A stretch of 64,000 bases of DNA, taken from assembly GCF_030348825.1 (NCBI RefSeq), contig NZ_JAUCES010000005.1, positions 248,001 to 312,000 on the forward strand, given 5' to 3'. The notes under the pieces are model-generated. The model did not search any database. It saw only the letters and a list, made by a program, of their open reading frames with translations, and was not told the origin of the DNA. This DNA is from Fictibacillus sp. b24. Lineage in GTDB: Bacteria; Bacillota; Bacilli; Bacillales; Fictibacillaceae. The position numbers and the translations under genes are program-made. This document shows positions 34,072 through 43,181 of this stretch, piece after piece; within the stretch, counting starts at the first letter, position 1, and the number at the start of each line of letters is the position of its first letter.

Positions 34072-34101
34072 TTGAAGCGAGGCATTGAAATCTTTTATAA
34101 T
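34072..34101 (+). promoter_or_regulatory. SigA-type promoter of ywiB-argS
   Basis: TTGAAG, 18 nt, TATAAT; about 40 nt before the ywiB start. No T-box leader is present. Confidence 0.65.
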
Positions 34102-34144
34102 AGGTAAGTTAAAGAGGTACACCAAAAAAGGAAGTGTTGTTCGC

Positions 34145-34585
34145 ATGGATCAAGATACGGAATTGTCTGTTGCGCTTACGATAAGTTCAGAAGTTCATTT
34201 TAGCGGTGAAAAAGAAAAGCATTACACCGAGACAGAAGGTAAGCTCTATAAAAGAGGGGACGTCACATATCTTCAATACAAAGAAGAGATAGAAGGTGCA
34301 GGTTCTGTCAATAATGTGATTAAGATTACGCACGCTGGAATTCTGATCATCCGCTCAGGCAGTGTATCTATGAAACAGAAATATTTAATCGGCCAGACTA
34401 CAAAAGGCATGTACGACAGCCCATATGGCCAGCTTTGGATGGAAACGACCACACATGAAATGAATTTCCGATGGAATCAGCAAAATCGGACGGGTGATCT
34501 GAAGCTCGCGTACGAGCTGGTTCTGCAGGGTGAACATACAGGAACACATCGAATCAAGATTAATTTTCAGGAGGCAAAAGCATGA
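34145..34585 (+). CDS. ywiB: YwiB family protein (DUF1934)
   Basis: A 146-residue all-beta protein of the YwiB/DUF1934 (calycin-like barrel) family. Conserved marks are the [20 protein letters not shown] block and [14 protein letters not shown]. Function is unknown, but the gene lies directly before argS throughout Bacillus, as here. ATG 34145 follows AAGGAAG by about 10 nt. Its stop overlaps the argS start by 4 nt (ATGA), giving translational coupling. Confidence 0.88.
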   Translation: MDQDTELSVALTISSEVHFSGEKEKHYTETEGKLYKRGDVTYLQYKEEIEGAGSVNNVIKITHAGILIIRSGSVSMKQKYLIGQTTKGMYDSPYGQLWMETTTHEMNFRWNQQNRTGDLKLAYELVLQGEHTGTHRIKINFQEAKA

Positions 34586-36252
34586 ATATCCTTGACCAGG
34601 TCAAGCATCTGTTAAAAGAAGAGATTGAAGAAGCGGTCGTAAAAGCAGGGCTAGCTAAAAAAGAAGAACTGCCAGCAATCGTTCTTGAGGTACCAAAAGA
34701 TAAAGCAAATGGTGACTTTGCGACGAACATGGCGATGCAGTTAGCGCGTATCGCAAAAAAAGCACCTCGTATGATCGCTGACGAATTAGTGGCAAACTTT
34801 GATAAAAGTAAAGCGTCTATCGCAAAGGTTGAAATCGCAGGCCCTGGATTTATCAACTTTTATATGGACAACTCTTACTTAACAGAGCTTGTACCGACTG
34901 TTTTAAAAGCGGGCAAGGATTATGGACGTACTGAGCATGGCGGGGGTAAAAAAGTTCAAGTCGAGTTCGTTTCAGCGAACCCGACAGGAACACTTCACTT
35001 GGGACATGCCCGTGGTGCGGCTGTTGGCGACACGATCTGTAATATCCTTGATTATGCAGGATATAACGTTTCCCGTGAGTTCTATATTAATGATGCTGGA
35101 AACCAAATCAACAACTTAGCAACTTCTATTGAAGCGCGGTACTTCCAGGCGCTTGGCAAGGATAAAGAGATGCCTGAAGACGGATATCACGGTGCAGATA
35201 TCATTGAATTTGGTAAAGACCTTGCAGAAGAGTACGGCGATTCTTGGCTGGATAAAGAAGAAAGCGAACGCGTAAGCTTTTTCCGTGAATACGGTCTTAC
35301 ACGAGAGCTTGAAAAATTAAAAGCAGATCTTGCTGAATTCCGTGTGGATTTCGATGTATGGTTCTCTGAAACTTCTCTTTATCAAAACGGAAAAATTGAT
35401 GCAGCACTGGAAAAGTTAAAAGCTAAAGGTGTTGTTTACGAAGAAGAAGGAGCAACATGGTTCCGTACAACAGACTACGATGATGACAAGAACCGTGTAC
35501 TCATCAAGAATGACGGATCTTACACCTATTTAACGCCAGATATCGCATATCATAACGACAAGTTTGAGCGTGGCTTTGAAAAGCTGATCAATATTTGGGG
35601 AGCGGACCACCATGGCTATATTCCGCGTATGAAAGCAGCGATTCAAGCGCTCGGTTATGATAAAGAACAGCTTGATGTCATGATTATTCAGCTTGTTTCT
35701 CTTTTCCAAAACGGAGAAAAAGTTCGAATGAGTAAGCGTACAGGTAAAGCTGTTACGCTTCGTGAACTGATGGAAGAAGTGGGCATCGACGCAACTCGTT
35801 ATTTCTTCGCGATGCGTTCAAACGATACTCACCTTGATTTTGATATGGACTTAGCCGTTTCCAAATCAAACGAAAACCCGGTATTCTATGTACAATACGC
35901 ACATGCACGCGTATGCAGCATGCTTCGTCAAGGAGAAGAGATGGGTCTTTCTTATGACGGGGACTTGGATTTAAAGCAGATCGATTCTGAAAAAGAGTTT
36001 GAACTGTTGAAAAAGATCGGGGAATTCCCGGCTGTTATTAATGAAGCGGCTGAAAAACTTCTCACACACCGCGTGACGAACTATGTATTTGAGCTAGCAT
36101 CTGCTCTTCATAGCTTCTATAACGCTGAGCGTGTACTGGATGCTGAAAATAAAACTAAGTCACAAGCGCGTTTTGCTTTGATGAAAGCAACTCAAGTGAC
36201 GATCGAGAATGCACTGAACATCGTCGGCGTAGAAGCGCCAGAGCGTATGTAA
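34582..36252 (+). CDS. argS: Arginyl-tRNA synthetase
   Basis: A 556-residue class I synthetase that charges tRNA-Arg. The N-terminal Add-1 tRNA-binding domain covers residues 1-110. The HIGH-type motif is in [15 protein letters not shown] (about 131-145) and the KMSKS-type motif is VRMSKRTGK (about 379). The C-terminal DALR anticodon-binding domain ends in VEAPERM. AGGAGG lies 8 nt before the ATG, inside ywiB. No T-box or riboswitch precedes the operon. Length is normal. Confidence 0.98.
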   Translation: MNILDQVKHLLKEEIEEAVVKAGLAKKEELPAIVLEVPKDKANGDFATNMAMQLARIAKKAPRMIADELVANFDKSKASIAKVEIAGPGFINFYMDNSYLTELVPTVLKAGKDYGRTEHGGGKKVQVEFVSANPTGTLHLGHARGAAVGDTICNILDYAGYNVSREFYINDAGNQINNLATSIEARYFQALGKDKEMPEDGYHGADIIEFGKDLAEEYGDSWLDKEESERVSFFREYGLTRELEKLKADLAEFRVDFDVWFSETSLYQNGKIDAALEKLKAKGVVYEEEGATWFRTTDYDDDKNRVLIKNDGSYTYLTPDIAYHNDKFERGFEKLINIWGADHHGYIPRMKAAIQALGYDKEQLDVMIIQLVSLFQNGEKVRMSKRTGKAVTLRELMEEVGIDATRYFFAMRSNDTHLDFDMDLAVSKSNENPVFYVQYAHARVCSMLRQGEEMGLSYDGDLDLKQIDSEKEFELLKKIGEFPAVINEAAEKLLTHRVTNYVFELASALHSFYNAERVLDAENKTKSQARFALMKATQVTIENALNIVGVEAPERM

Positions 36253-36271
36253 TAGAGAGATAAAGTGGAGA

Positions 36272-36302
36272 AAACCTGTCTGCGGACAGGTTTTTTTTTA
36301 GT
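36272..36302 (+). terminator. Intrinsic terminator of argS
   Basis: AAACCTGTC/GACAGGTTT with a 4-nt loop and nine T. Confidence 0.94.
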
Positions 36303-36332
36303 TGTTTTTGCATAAATTATTGCCTTTGAAAG

Positions 36333-36463
36333 TGGTTGCTTTCCGCTCCAGGCTGCTCGCTTTCCACGGGGCGTACGGTGAGCCTCCTGCCGCTTTGCGC
36401 CTTTAGGAGTCTCCACCTGACCGCTCGTCCCGTAGGAGTCTCGCACCTTGCGCTCCAATCAAC
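36333..36463 (-). repeat. 130-bp palindromic element, copy 4
   Basis: Reverse copy, GGTTGCTTTCCGCTCCAGG to GCTCCAATCAAC, with GCCGCTTTGCGCCTTTAGGAG apical variant. Between it and the DinB gene (36464-36662) I see no feature beyond an RBS. Confidence 0.88.
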
Positions 36464-36662
36464 ATGCTAACGATGATGATAGAAAGAGTCTGAGAAGAGA
36501 AGACAAATCTAGAGGTTAGGATCGCTTCGACTACTACTCCAACTTCCATGTCGAAAGTCTGCAAGCTCACTACATCCATCAGAAACCTTTAAAGCCAAGA
36601 GGAATTTCCCTGCTTTTCTTGAATTCTAATAAAGCACATTATTGCTGAGGAGGTTACACAAA

Positions 36663-37229
36663 ATGACAACATCCAACAAAAGCCCTTTCGTCATCGGACA
36701 GATCGAAGGGTATTCAAAGGAATTTTCTAACTTGATCTCGATGATGAACTACGCGAGGGAAACGACGATTTGGGAAGTGGAAAATTTATCTGTGGAAGAA
36801 CTCGACTTTAGAATCAACGGAACGGGTAATTCGATCGGTATGCTGCTCGCTCATTTTGTAGCGGTGGAGAAGATCTATCAATTTTTAACGATTGATGGAA
36901 AGGACCTGCCGGATGAAGAGATCGATCGTTATGCAGAAACGCTTCAGCCTGCACTCGATTTAGGTGAAGCTGGGACAATCATCAATGGGAATACAGCGGA
37001 ATTTTATTTAGAAGACTTAAAGAAGACCCGTGAAATTACACTGAAGCATTTTCAGAAGCTGCCAGATTCATGGCTCTACGAAACGACGCCGTGGTGGAAT
37101 AATGAGCTTGGCAACAACTATTTTAAGTGGTTTCATGTTTTTGAAGACGAGATCAATCATCGCGGCCAGATACGAATCATTAAAAAGCAGTATGAACGAG
37201 CGAACGCCTCCACCACTTCTCAAGCTTAA
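36663..37229 (+). CDS. DinB-superfamily protein
   Basis: A 188-residue four-helix-bundle protein of the DinB/YfiT superfamily. Candidate metal ligands are His in LLAHFVAVEK (near residue 61) and the HVFEDEINHRGQI motif (two His near 153 and 161). Superfamily members include metal-dependent thiol transferases (bacillithiol S-transferases in Bacillus), but the specific role here is unknown. GAGGAGG lies 9 nt before ATG 36663. A small XapX gene and a hydrolase follow on the same strand. Confidence 0.8.
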   Translation: MTTSNKSPFVIGQIEGYSKEFSNLISMMNYARETTIWEVENLSVEELDFRINGTGNSIGMLLAHFVAVEKIYQFLTIDGKDLPDEEIDRYAETLQPALDLGEAGTIINGNTAEFYLEDLKKTREITLKHFQKLPDSWLYETTPWWNNELGNNYFKWFHVFEDEINHRGQIRIIKKQYERANASTTSQA

Positions 37230-37317
37230 TTGCAATGGAATAGGGATATTGTAGTAAGAACGTGCCATATTAATAAGAGATAGGTTTGGAAACTCGTTTG
37301 AATGAGGGGGTACATAC

Positions 37318-37488
37318 ATGAAGTTGATCTTATTATCATTGATAACAGGCGCCCTCGTAGGCTTTGTTTTTGCCCTGTTAAAGCTACCGATCCCAGCGCC
37401 GCCTGCATTACCAGGGATCATGGGAATCGTTGGCATTTATTTAGGCTATCAAGTGTACATTTGGATGGCAGGAACGTTTTTAAAGTGA
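37318..37488 (+). CDS. XapX domain (DUF1427) membrane protein
   Basis: A 56-residue protein with two membrane segments separated by the family motif LKLPIPAPPALPGIMGIVGI. XapX/DUF1427 proteins are small, widespread and of unknown function (named from a xanthosine locus). GAGGGGG lies 7 nt before the ATG. The next gene starts 8 nt after the stop codon, so both are probably one transcript. It is too short for standard length cut-offs. Confidence 0.85.
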   Translation: MKLILLSLITGALVGFVFALLKLPIPAPPALPGIMGIVGIYLGYQVYIWMAGTFLK

Positions 37489-37495
37489 GGATAAC

Positions 37496-38269
37496 ATGGC
37501 ATTAGCCGGACTGACCTCTGAGTTTCAAATCTACTATGAAAAGTTAGGGACGGGTGCTCCACTCGTATTTTTACATCCGTCGGGTATGAGCCATCTCGTG
37601 TTCAAGTATCAAAAAGAACTATCACAATACTGCCAAACCATATTTCCAGATGTTCGGGGCCATGGCAGGTCATCTGTTAAAGACCCAGAGTCGTTTACAA
37701 TATGGGATCTAGCTGATGATGTGGCAAATCTTCTGGACCATCTGTTAATTGACGAGGCGTATATTTGTGGTTATTCTGCAGGAGGCTCGGTCGCACAGGC
37801 TTTTGTACAAAAGTATCCGCATCGGACAAAGGGTCTTATTTTAAGCGGGGGCTTTTCTCAAGTTTCTACTTTCGCACTTAAAAAGCAGTTCCAAACAGGA
37901 ATAAGGCTGGCAAAAAATGCACCAGCCCTATTGAATCAGATACTTGTCAGCACACATTCAAATTCCCAGCAGGATCGGAAAAAGATGCTGGAGTATCATA
38001 AACAATCAAATCCGAAAACATGGGAACGATTTTACAGGGAAAGCTTTATGTTTAATTGCACAGATCAGTTAAAAGAATGGTCGTTTCCATTGTTGTTTCT
38101 ATACGGTGACCGAACAGAATATATGCATCCTTATAGAAGGATCTATACAAAAAATGTACACCCAAGGGCTAAGTTCATCATTCTTAACAAAGCTTTGCAT
38201 CAGCTGCCGATCAAGCATTATAAAAGCTTCAACGCTGAGGTTAAGCGTTTTATAACGGGTACTACATAA
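37496..38269 (+). CDS. Alpha/beta hydrolase
   Basis: A 257-residue alpha/beta hydrolase. The oxyanion region is FLHPSGMSHL. The nucleophile elbow is CGYSAGGSVA (Ser near residue 97), a GYSAG in place of the common GxSxG with Gly after Ser. The acid candidate is in YGDRTEYMHPY and the base His in NKALHQLP. Substrate unknown. ATG follows GTGAGG by 6 nt, directly after xapX. Its last 8 nt overlap the end of the convergent uvsE gene, with no terminator between. Confidence 0.82.
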   Translation: MALAGLTSEFQIYYEKLGTGAPLVFLHPSGMSHLVFKYQKELSQYCQTIFPDVRGHGRSSVKDPESFTIWDLADDVANLLDHLLIDEAYICGYSAGGSVAQAFVQKYPHRTKGLILSGGFSQVSTFALKKQFQTGIRLAKNAPALLNQILVSTHSNSQQDRKKMLEYHKQSNPKTWERFYRESFMFNCTDQLKEWSFPLLFLYGDRTEYMHPYRRIYTKNVHPRAKFIILNKALHQLPIKHYKSFNAEVKRFITGTT

Positions 38270-39218
38270 GAATTGTTCCGCCGCTCATCCTTTTAAAACC
38301 GCGTACTTTTTCAAGCTCATCGACGAGCTGAAGAACGGCGCGGTCTTTTTGTTTAGCTTCGATCATCACATCGAGCTCATCTGTAAAATCAGACATCATC
38401 TTAAAAAAAGGAAGCACGTAGTCGAGGCTCACATAATCGTGGTGACTTCTGTACGCTTTTTCGTCTTTCGGGGATGAGAGGTGAACCTTAGGCGGTCTGC
38501 CCGTGTTTTTCCAAGTAGCAACAAACCGCGGAAGAAGTTCCTCGAGCGCACCATCGTCATCAGGGTTCGCTTTGTAATGATGATAATCAAACATGAGCGG
38601 AATGCCTTCGTTCTCGCAAACCTCCAGCGTCTCTTTCGTTGTAAAGGTTTTGTCGTCGTTTTCTAGTGTCATCCTAGCTTTAACATCAGCGGGAAGCATT
38701 TTAATATTTTCATAAAAACGTTCTAATGCGGAAGATTTATCTCCATAAGCGCCGCCAATATGGATATTGATATAGCTGCGGTCCTCAATGCCCATTCCTT
38801 TAAGTAGATCATAATGATACTGCATGTCTTTTACCGCATTAACAGTCACTTCCGGCCGCGGGCTCGTAAAAAGGGTGTATTGGTTCGGATGCATGCTCGT
38901 TCGAATATTGTACTTCTTCACGAGTTTCTCGATCTCTTTGCACTCTTTTTTCGTCTTTTGTAAAAAGTCCCAAGCTGCTTCAGGGTGTGTGGCTAAAGGG
39001 ACGATGGAAGAGGACATCCGATATAACGGAAGTTCGTGCGCAATGCAATAATGGAGCACACGAAGGGTCCGCTCTAAATTGTTTTTTGTGATGGCAAGAA
39101 GTTGTGCCGTACGTTCTTTTTCTTCGCGTTTCTGATACGTTGCGTATGTCATCGTTTTTGCAGGTGAGGCCTCATATAAGTTGAGAGCCGTTGATACAAA
39201 ACCAAAAGATGTTAACAT
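38262..39218 (-). CDS. uvsE: UV damage endonuclease UvsE
   Basis: A 318-residue TIM-barrel UV-damage endonuclease (UVDE family, B. subtilis YwjD/UvsE) that nicks 5' of UV photoproducts. Family blocks are GFVSTALNLYEASPAKTMTY, YRMSSSIVPLATHPE, RTSMHPNQYTLFTSP, LENDDKTFTTKE, IPLMFDYHHY and VHLSSPKDEKAYRSHHDYV, holding the His/Glu/Asp metal ligands. AGGGGG lies 6 nt before ATG 39218. In B. subtilis it helps protect spores from UV. It is followed in the genome by ywjE, as there. Confidence 0.95.
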   Translation of the reverse strand: MLTSFGFVSTALNLYEASPAKTMTYATYQKREEKERTAQLLAITKNNLERTLRVLHYCIAHELPLYRMSSSIVPLATHPEAAWDFLQKTKKECKEIEKLVKKYNIRTSMHPNQYTLFTSPRPEVTVNAVKDMQYHYDLLKGMGIEDRSYINIHIGGAYGDKSSALERFYENIKMLPADVKARMTLENDDKTFTTKETLEVCENEGIPLMFDYHHYKANPDDDGALEELLPRFVATWKNTGRPPKVHLSSPKDEKAYRSHHDYVSLDYVLPFFKMMSDFTDELDVMIEAKQKDRAVLQLVDELEKVRGFKRMSGGTILM

Positions 39219-39290
39219 GTTTGGCCCCCTGTTTTTTGTTAATGTGTGTTTGTAAAAGATTGTTGCTTTCAAATGTTGGCTTCTATGATT

Positions 39291-39480
39291 GTTGATTGGA
39301 GTGGAAGATGCGAGACTCCTCGAAAATTGAACTTCAAATTTTCTTCGTGCGATGTATCGCTGCCGTAGCCTTCCTTGTCCTGCGGGACAGGCGGGCAGGT
39401 GAGACACTTAAGAGTGAAACGTACAAATGTGGCTCACCGCCTGCCCCGCGGAAAGCGAAGCATCTGTAACGGAAATCAAC
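39291..39480 (+). repeat. 130-bp palindromic element, copy 5, interrupted
   Basis: Forward copy, GTTGATTGGAGTGGAAG to CGGAAATCAAC, 190 bp long. About 60 bp (39320-39380) are inserted between GAGACTCCT and GCGGGACAGG, which are adjacent in other copies. The insert starts with its own stem GAAAATT/AAATTTTC and ends in TGTCCT. CCT is present on both sides of the insert. Confidence 0.9.
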
Positions 39481-39508
39481 CACTCTCAAGTTCAACAAAG
39501 TTTTAACG

Positions 39509-40699
39509 CTATAAAAACGGCGAAAGCAAAAACCCAATCACTTCTTTTACACGCACTTTAAGAGTTCTAGTCTTTTGAAGCCGTTCGAGTGTCAGTTTCT
39601 CGGAACGAGCGAGATCCGATTCGATCACTTTTTTGACGGCTTGAATTTCTGTTTTGTCAGTAAAGATACAATTGATCTCGTCGTTATAAAAAAAGCTGCG
39701 CAGATCAAAGTTGGCGGTTCCGATATCGCAGATCGATTCATCAAACATTAATACTTTTGAATGATAAAATCCTTCATGGAACTGATAGATTTCTGCTCCA
39801 GCTTCTAAAAGAGGTATGACAAAACGATAAGACGCTTCTTGTACAAATGGATGGTCAGGAGTCATAGGTACGAGCAGCTTGACGTTTACACCCCGATCAA
39901 TTGCAGACAGAAGTTCCTTGTTCATCTTTTTACCCGGAATAAAGTACGGTGAACCTATAAAGATGTTTTTTTCGGAACGTTTTATTTTTTCATAAAAGAA
40001 ACGATAGGCTGCATCGCCTTTAGAGGGAAGAAGCAAGATCTCTTTGCCGTGTTCTTCATCAGTTGCAAGCCGATTCTTATTGGTCATCTTATCATTCGTC
40101 GATCCATTCCAATCATCAATGAACAAAAGCTGCAGTTCATGTACAGCCGGACCTCTTAATTTTAAATGATAATCCCGCCAATCCCCAAATCTTGTGATTC
40201 TGCCAATATATTCATTACCTATGTTATACCCTCCGATATAGCCGATCTTGTCATCTATGATGGTGATCTTCCGATGATTTCGGTGGTTGATGCGATATAA
40301 AAGATAAGGAAACTGAGGTTTGTTGCTGTATTCAAAATGAACTCCCGCATTCTTCAAATTTTGAATGGTCTTCTTTTTTACTCTATAACTTCCTATATAA
40401 TCGAGAAGCAGCCTGACTTCTACGCCTTCTTTTGCTTTTGAAATCAATCTTGTACACAAATCATTGCCAAGTTCATCATCACGTAAAATGTAAAACTGTA
40501 TGTATATGGAATGAGATGCTTTATCGATATCTTGAAACAGCTCATCGAAAAAATGTGAGCCAGTCGATAGAAACTGCATGTTTCCTTTTGTTGTCACAGG
40601 AGGCTCTTCCTTTTTAACCGTTTGTTGATGTCCTAAATAAAAATCAATCCACGCTAAAATCCCCACGATAGCAATCACTAAAACGATCCACACGTTCAT
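39509..40699 (-). CDS. ywjE: Cardiolipin synthase / phospholipase D family (YwjE)
   Basis: A 396-residue PLD-superfamily enzyme with one N-terminal membrane span (VWIVLVIAIVGILAWIDFYL). Two HKD motifs are present: HRKITIIDDKIGYIGGYN and HSKVLMFDESICDIGTANFD, each with His-Lys-Asp. Such enzymes condense phosphatidylglycerol to cardiolipin at the membrane. B. subtilis YwjE is the syntenic homolog and is shorter than ClsA (one span instead of two). GGAGGAG lies 6-7 nt before the ATG. Confidence 0.9.
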   Translation of the reverse strand: MNVWIVLVIAIVGILAWIDFYLGHQQTVKKEEPPVTTKGNMQFLSTGSHFFDELFQDIDKASHSIYIQFYILRDDELGNDLCTRLISKAKEGVEVRLLLDYIGSYRVKKKTIQNLKNAGVHFEYSNKPQFPYLLYRINHRNHRKITIIDDKIGYIGGYNIGNEYIGRITRFGDWRDYHLKLRGPAVHELQLLFIDDWNGSTNDKMTNKNRLATDEEHGKEILLLPSKGDAAYRFFYEKIKRSEKNIFIGSPYFIPGKKMNKELLSAIDRGVNVKLLVPMTPDHPFVQEASYRFVIPLLEAGAEIYQFHEGFYHSKVLMFDESICDIGTANFDLRSFFYNDEINCIFTDKTEIQAVKKVIESDLARSEKLTLERLQKTRTLKVRVKEVIGFLLSPFL

Positions 40700-40779
40700 C
40701 TCCTCCTTCTGCCAAAACTTTTATTTAGTATGCCCTTGCCATTTAAAACGACTAAAAAAAATTTTGATGAGATGTTGAC

Positions 40780-40793
40780 TGAATGCTCATTCA
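40780..40793 (+). promoter_or_regulatory. Candidate TetR operator upstream of fadF
   Basis: Palindrome TGAATGCTCATTCA, 6-bp arms with a 2-bp centre. A second site of the same layout (TGAGCGTTCGCTCG) lies before mmgA. Likely regulator: the TetR protein at 48759. A TATAAT lies 14 nt downstream. Confidence 0.55.
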
Positions 40794-40894
40794 TTTATTT
40801 TTTATGATATAATGATGTCAGAAAATTAATTTCATTTAGAATTATTAAAAGAGAAAGAATTAGGGAATAGCAGGAGTGGAAGGGAGAGAAAGTG

Positions 40895-43027
40895 ATGAAC
40901 GGCTTAATGGTAGCAAACTGGCTTGCATTTCTTTTTGTAACCGCTTACGCATTGTTTTTGTTCGCTTATGTGGTAAAGACAAGGTATGAGTTTATCAAAC
41001 TCGGTAAAAAAGTGGAGTTCGATAACACGGTACAAGAAAGAATCAAAGCAGTCTTAGTCAACGTTTTTGGTCAAAAGAAGCTGTTGAAAGATAAAAAAAG
41101 CGGAATTATCCACATTATGTTTTTTTACGGATTTATTCTTGTCCAGTTCGGAGCGATCGATTTTATTTGGAAAGGGCTCGCACCTGGGTCTCATCTGCCG
41201 CTCGGTCCGCTATATCCAGGGTTCACGTTTTTCCAAGAAATCGTAACAACGATGATCATGGTTGCAGTAGTATGGGCTTTTTATAGAAGATATGTTGAAA
41301 AGCTTGTGCGTCTGAAGAGAGGCTTTAAGTCAGGATTAGTGCTTCTGTTCATCGGCGGCTTGATGCTTTCAGTACTAGTAGGAAATGGAGCAGAAATCAT
41401 CTGGCATGACTTGCCTTATGCATGGACGGCTCCGATCGCGTCAGGTATCGCAATGGCTCTCGGTTTCCTAGGTAAAACCGGTGCTGCAGTCGTTTTCTTT
41501 ATCTCTTGGTGGATTCATTTATTGTTCTTATTAACATTCTTAGTGTACGTGCCTCAATCGAAGCATGCTCACTTGATCGCAGGCCCGCTGAACGTTTGGC
41601 TTGGCCGCAAAGATAAAGTAGGAAAGCTTTCGTCTATTAACTTTGAAGATGAAACGCAAGAAGTTTTCGGCGTAAATAAGATTGAAGACTTCAACCAAAA
41701 ACAGCTCGTTGATCTCTACGCTTGTGTAGAATGTGGCCGCTGTACAAATGTTTGTCCAGCAACGGGTACAGGTAAGATGCTTTCACCGATGGACATGATC
41801 GTTAAACTTCGTGACCATCTGACGGTAAAAGGTGCTGCTGTTACATCCCGCACACCTTGGATGCCAGCATTTGCGTTCTCCAACACAACAGGCAACCAGA
41901 TCGCATTTGAAGCTAGAGGCAAAGGTGCTGAAGAAACAGCGGCAACAACAGACGGATCATCTGCCCTTGCTTATGATGTGGAAATGATCGGTGAAGTTAT
42001 GACAGAAGAAGAGATCTGGGCATGTACAACTTGCCGAAACTGTGAAGATCAGTGTCCTGTAATGAATGAACACGTTGATAAGATTATCGACATGCGCCGT
42101 TACCTTGTTTTAACAGAAGGTAAGATGGATGCTGAAGCGCAGCGTGCGATTAAGAATATCGAAAAGCAAGGAAACCCTTGGGGGATCTCGAAAAAAGAAC
42201 GCGAAAACTGGCGTGAACTGAAAGAAGATATCGTGATTCCTACTGTGAAAGAGAAGGAAAAAGCAGGTGAAGAGTTCGAATACCTTTTCTGGGTAAGTTC
42301 GATGGGTGCTTATGATAACCGTTCACAAAAAATCGCCCTTTCTCTTGCGAAAATCATGAACGAAGCGGGCATCACGTTTGCAATCTTAGGAAACAAAGAG
42401 AAAAACTCTGGTGACACACCTCGTCGTCTTGGAAACGAGTTTTTATTCCAAGAGATGGCGAACGCGAACATCGAATTGTTTGAGAAGCACGATGTGAAGA
42501 AGATCATCACGATCGACCCGCATGCGTACAACACGTTTAAAAATGAATATCCGGAGTTTGGTCTAAAAGCGGAAGTTTATCATCATACAGAACTTTTAGC
42601 GGAATGGATCAAGGAAGGAAGAATTCAGCCTAAACATGAAGTGAATGAAACGATCACGTACCACGATTCTTGTTATCTAGGCCGCTATAACGAAGTATAC
42701 GAGCCGCCTCGCGATATTTTAAAAGCGATTCCTGGCGTAAAAGTGGTCGAGATGGACCGCAACCGTCAAAACGGTATGTGCTGTGGAGCGGGTGGAGGTA
42801 TGATGTGGATGGAAGAAAAAGCGGGCTCGCGTGTTAACGTTGCGCGTACAGAACAGGCTCTTGCTGTAAATCCAACCATGATTGGAAGCGGATGTCCATA
42901 CTGCTTAACGATGTTGAGTGATGGTACGAAAGCGAAAGAAGTAGAAGATCAAGTACAAACGTTAGACGTAGTTGAAATCTTAGAAAAATCAATATTTGGA
43001 TCTCAAAAACAAGAGATTCTTCAGTAG
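40895..43027 (+). CDS. fadF: Membrane iron-sulfur oxidoreductase FadF/YwjF
   Basis: A 710-residue protein. The N-terminal membrane part has about five to six spans (residues 5-220, nitrate-reductase-gamma-like). Two 4Fe-4S ferredoxin motifs follow, CVECGRCTNVCPATGTGK and CTTCRNCEDQCPV. The C-terminal heterodisulfide-reductase-like part has CCGAGGGM and GCPYC. It probably passes electrons from acyl-CoA dehydrogenases (through ETF) to quinone. B. subtilis YwjF is in the fatty-acid (FadR) regulon. ATG 40895 is preferred over the adjacent GTG. It opens the acyl-CoA degradation block. Confidence 0.9.
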   Translation: MNGLMVANWLAFLFVTAYALFLFAYVVKTRYEFIKLGKKVEFDNTVQERIKAVLVNVFGQKKLLKDKKSGIIHIMFFYGFILVQFGAIDFIWKGLAPGSHLPLGPLYPGFTFFQEIVTTMIMVAVVWAFYRRYVEKLVRLKRGFKSGLVLLFIGGLMLSVLVGNGAEIIWHDLPYAWTAPIASGIAMALGFLGKTGAAVVFFISWWIHLLFLLTFLVYVPQSKHAHLIAGPLNVWLGRKDKVGKLSSINFEDETQEVFGVNKIEDFNQKQLVDLYACVECGRCTNVCPATGTGKMLSPMDMIVKLRDHLTVKGAAVTSRTPWMPAFAFSNTTGNQIAFEARGKGAEETAATTDGSSALAYDVEMIGEVMTEEEIWACTTCRNCEDQCPVMNEHVDKIIDMRRYLVLTEGKMDAEAQRAIKNIEKQGNPWGISKKERENWRELKEDIVIPTVKEKEKAGEEFEYLFWVSSMGAYDNRSQKIALSLAKIMNEAGITFAILGNKEKNSGDTPRRLGNEFLFQEMANANIELFEKHDVKKIITIDPHAYNTFKNEYPEFGLKAEVYHHTELLAEWIKEGRIQPKHEVNETITYHDSCYLGRYNEVYEPPRDILKAIPGVKVVEMDRNRQNGMCCGAGGGMMWMEEKAGSRVNVARTEQALAVNPTMIGSGCPYCLTMLSDGTKAKEVEDQVQTLDVVEILEKSIFGSQKQEILQ

Positions 43028-43039
43028 TCTGAGCATGTA

Positions 43040-43073
43040 AATAAGCTGCCCGCGTATGAGCTGGCAGCTTCAT
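43040..43073 (+). other. Intercistronic hairpin fadF-mmgA
   Basis: Perfect 8-bp stem AAGCTGCC/GGCAGCTT with no T tract, possibly a processing site or a weak terminator before the mmgA operator. Confidence 0.5.
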
Positions 43074-43091
43074 GCTTGGAATTTGGTCGAC

Positions 43092-43105
43092 TGAGCGTTC
43101 GCTCG
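43092..43105 (+). promoter_or_regulatory. Candidate TetR operator upstream of mmgA
   Basis: TGAGCGTTCGCTCG, the same 6-2-6 layout as the fadF site; common pattern TGARYGNTCRYTCR, preceded by AC in both. Confidence 0.55.
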
Positions 43106-43181
43106 GCTTGTCTGTCATTCATTTTGTAAGCGTTAACAATATAAGTTCAGCTTCATCATTTAAAAACAGGAGGTCTTTCAC

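Noticed and set aside
33926-34144. T-box leader for ywiB-argS
   Set aside because: Only about 40 nt lie between promoter and ywiB; no T-box sequence.
39291-39480. Insertion sequence near uvsE
   Set aside because: No transposase or long inverted repeats; it is the palindromic element with a 60-bp insert.
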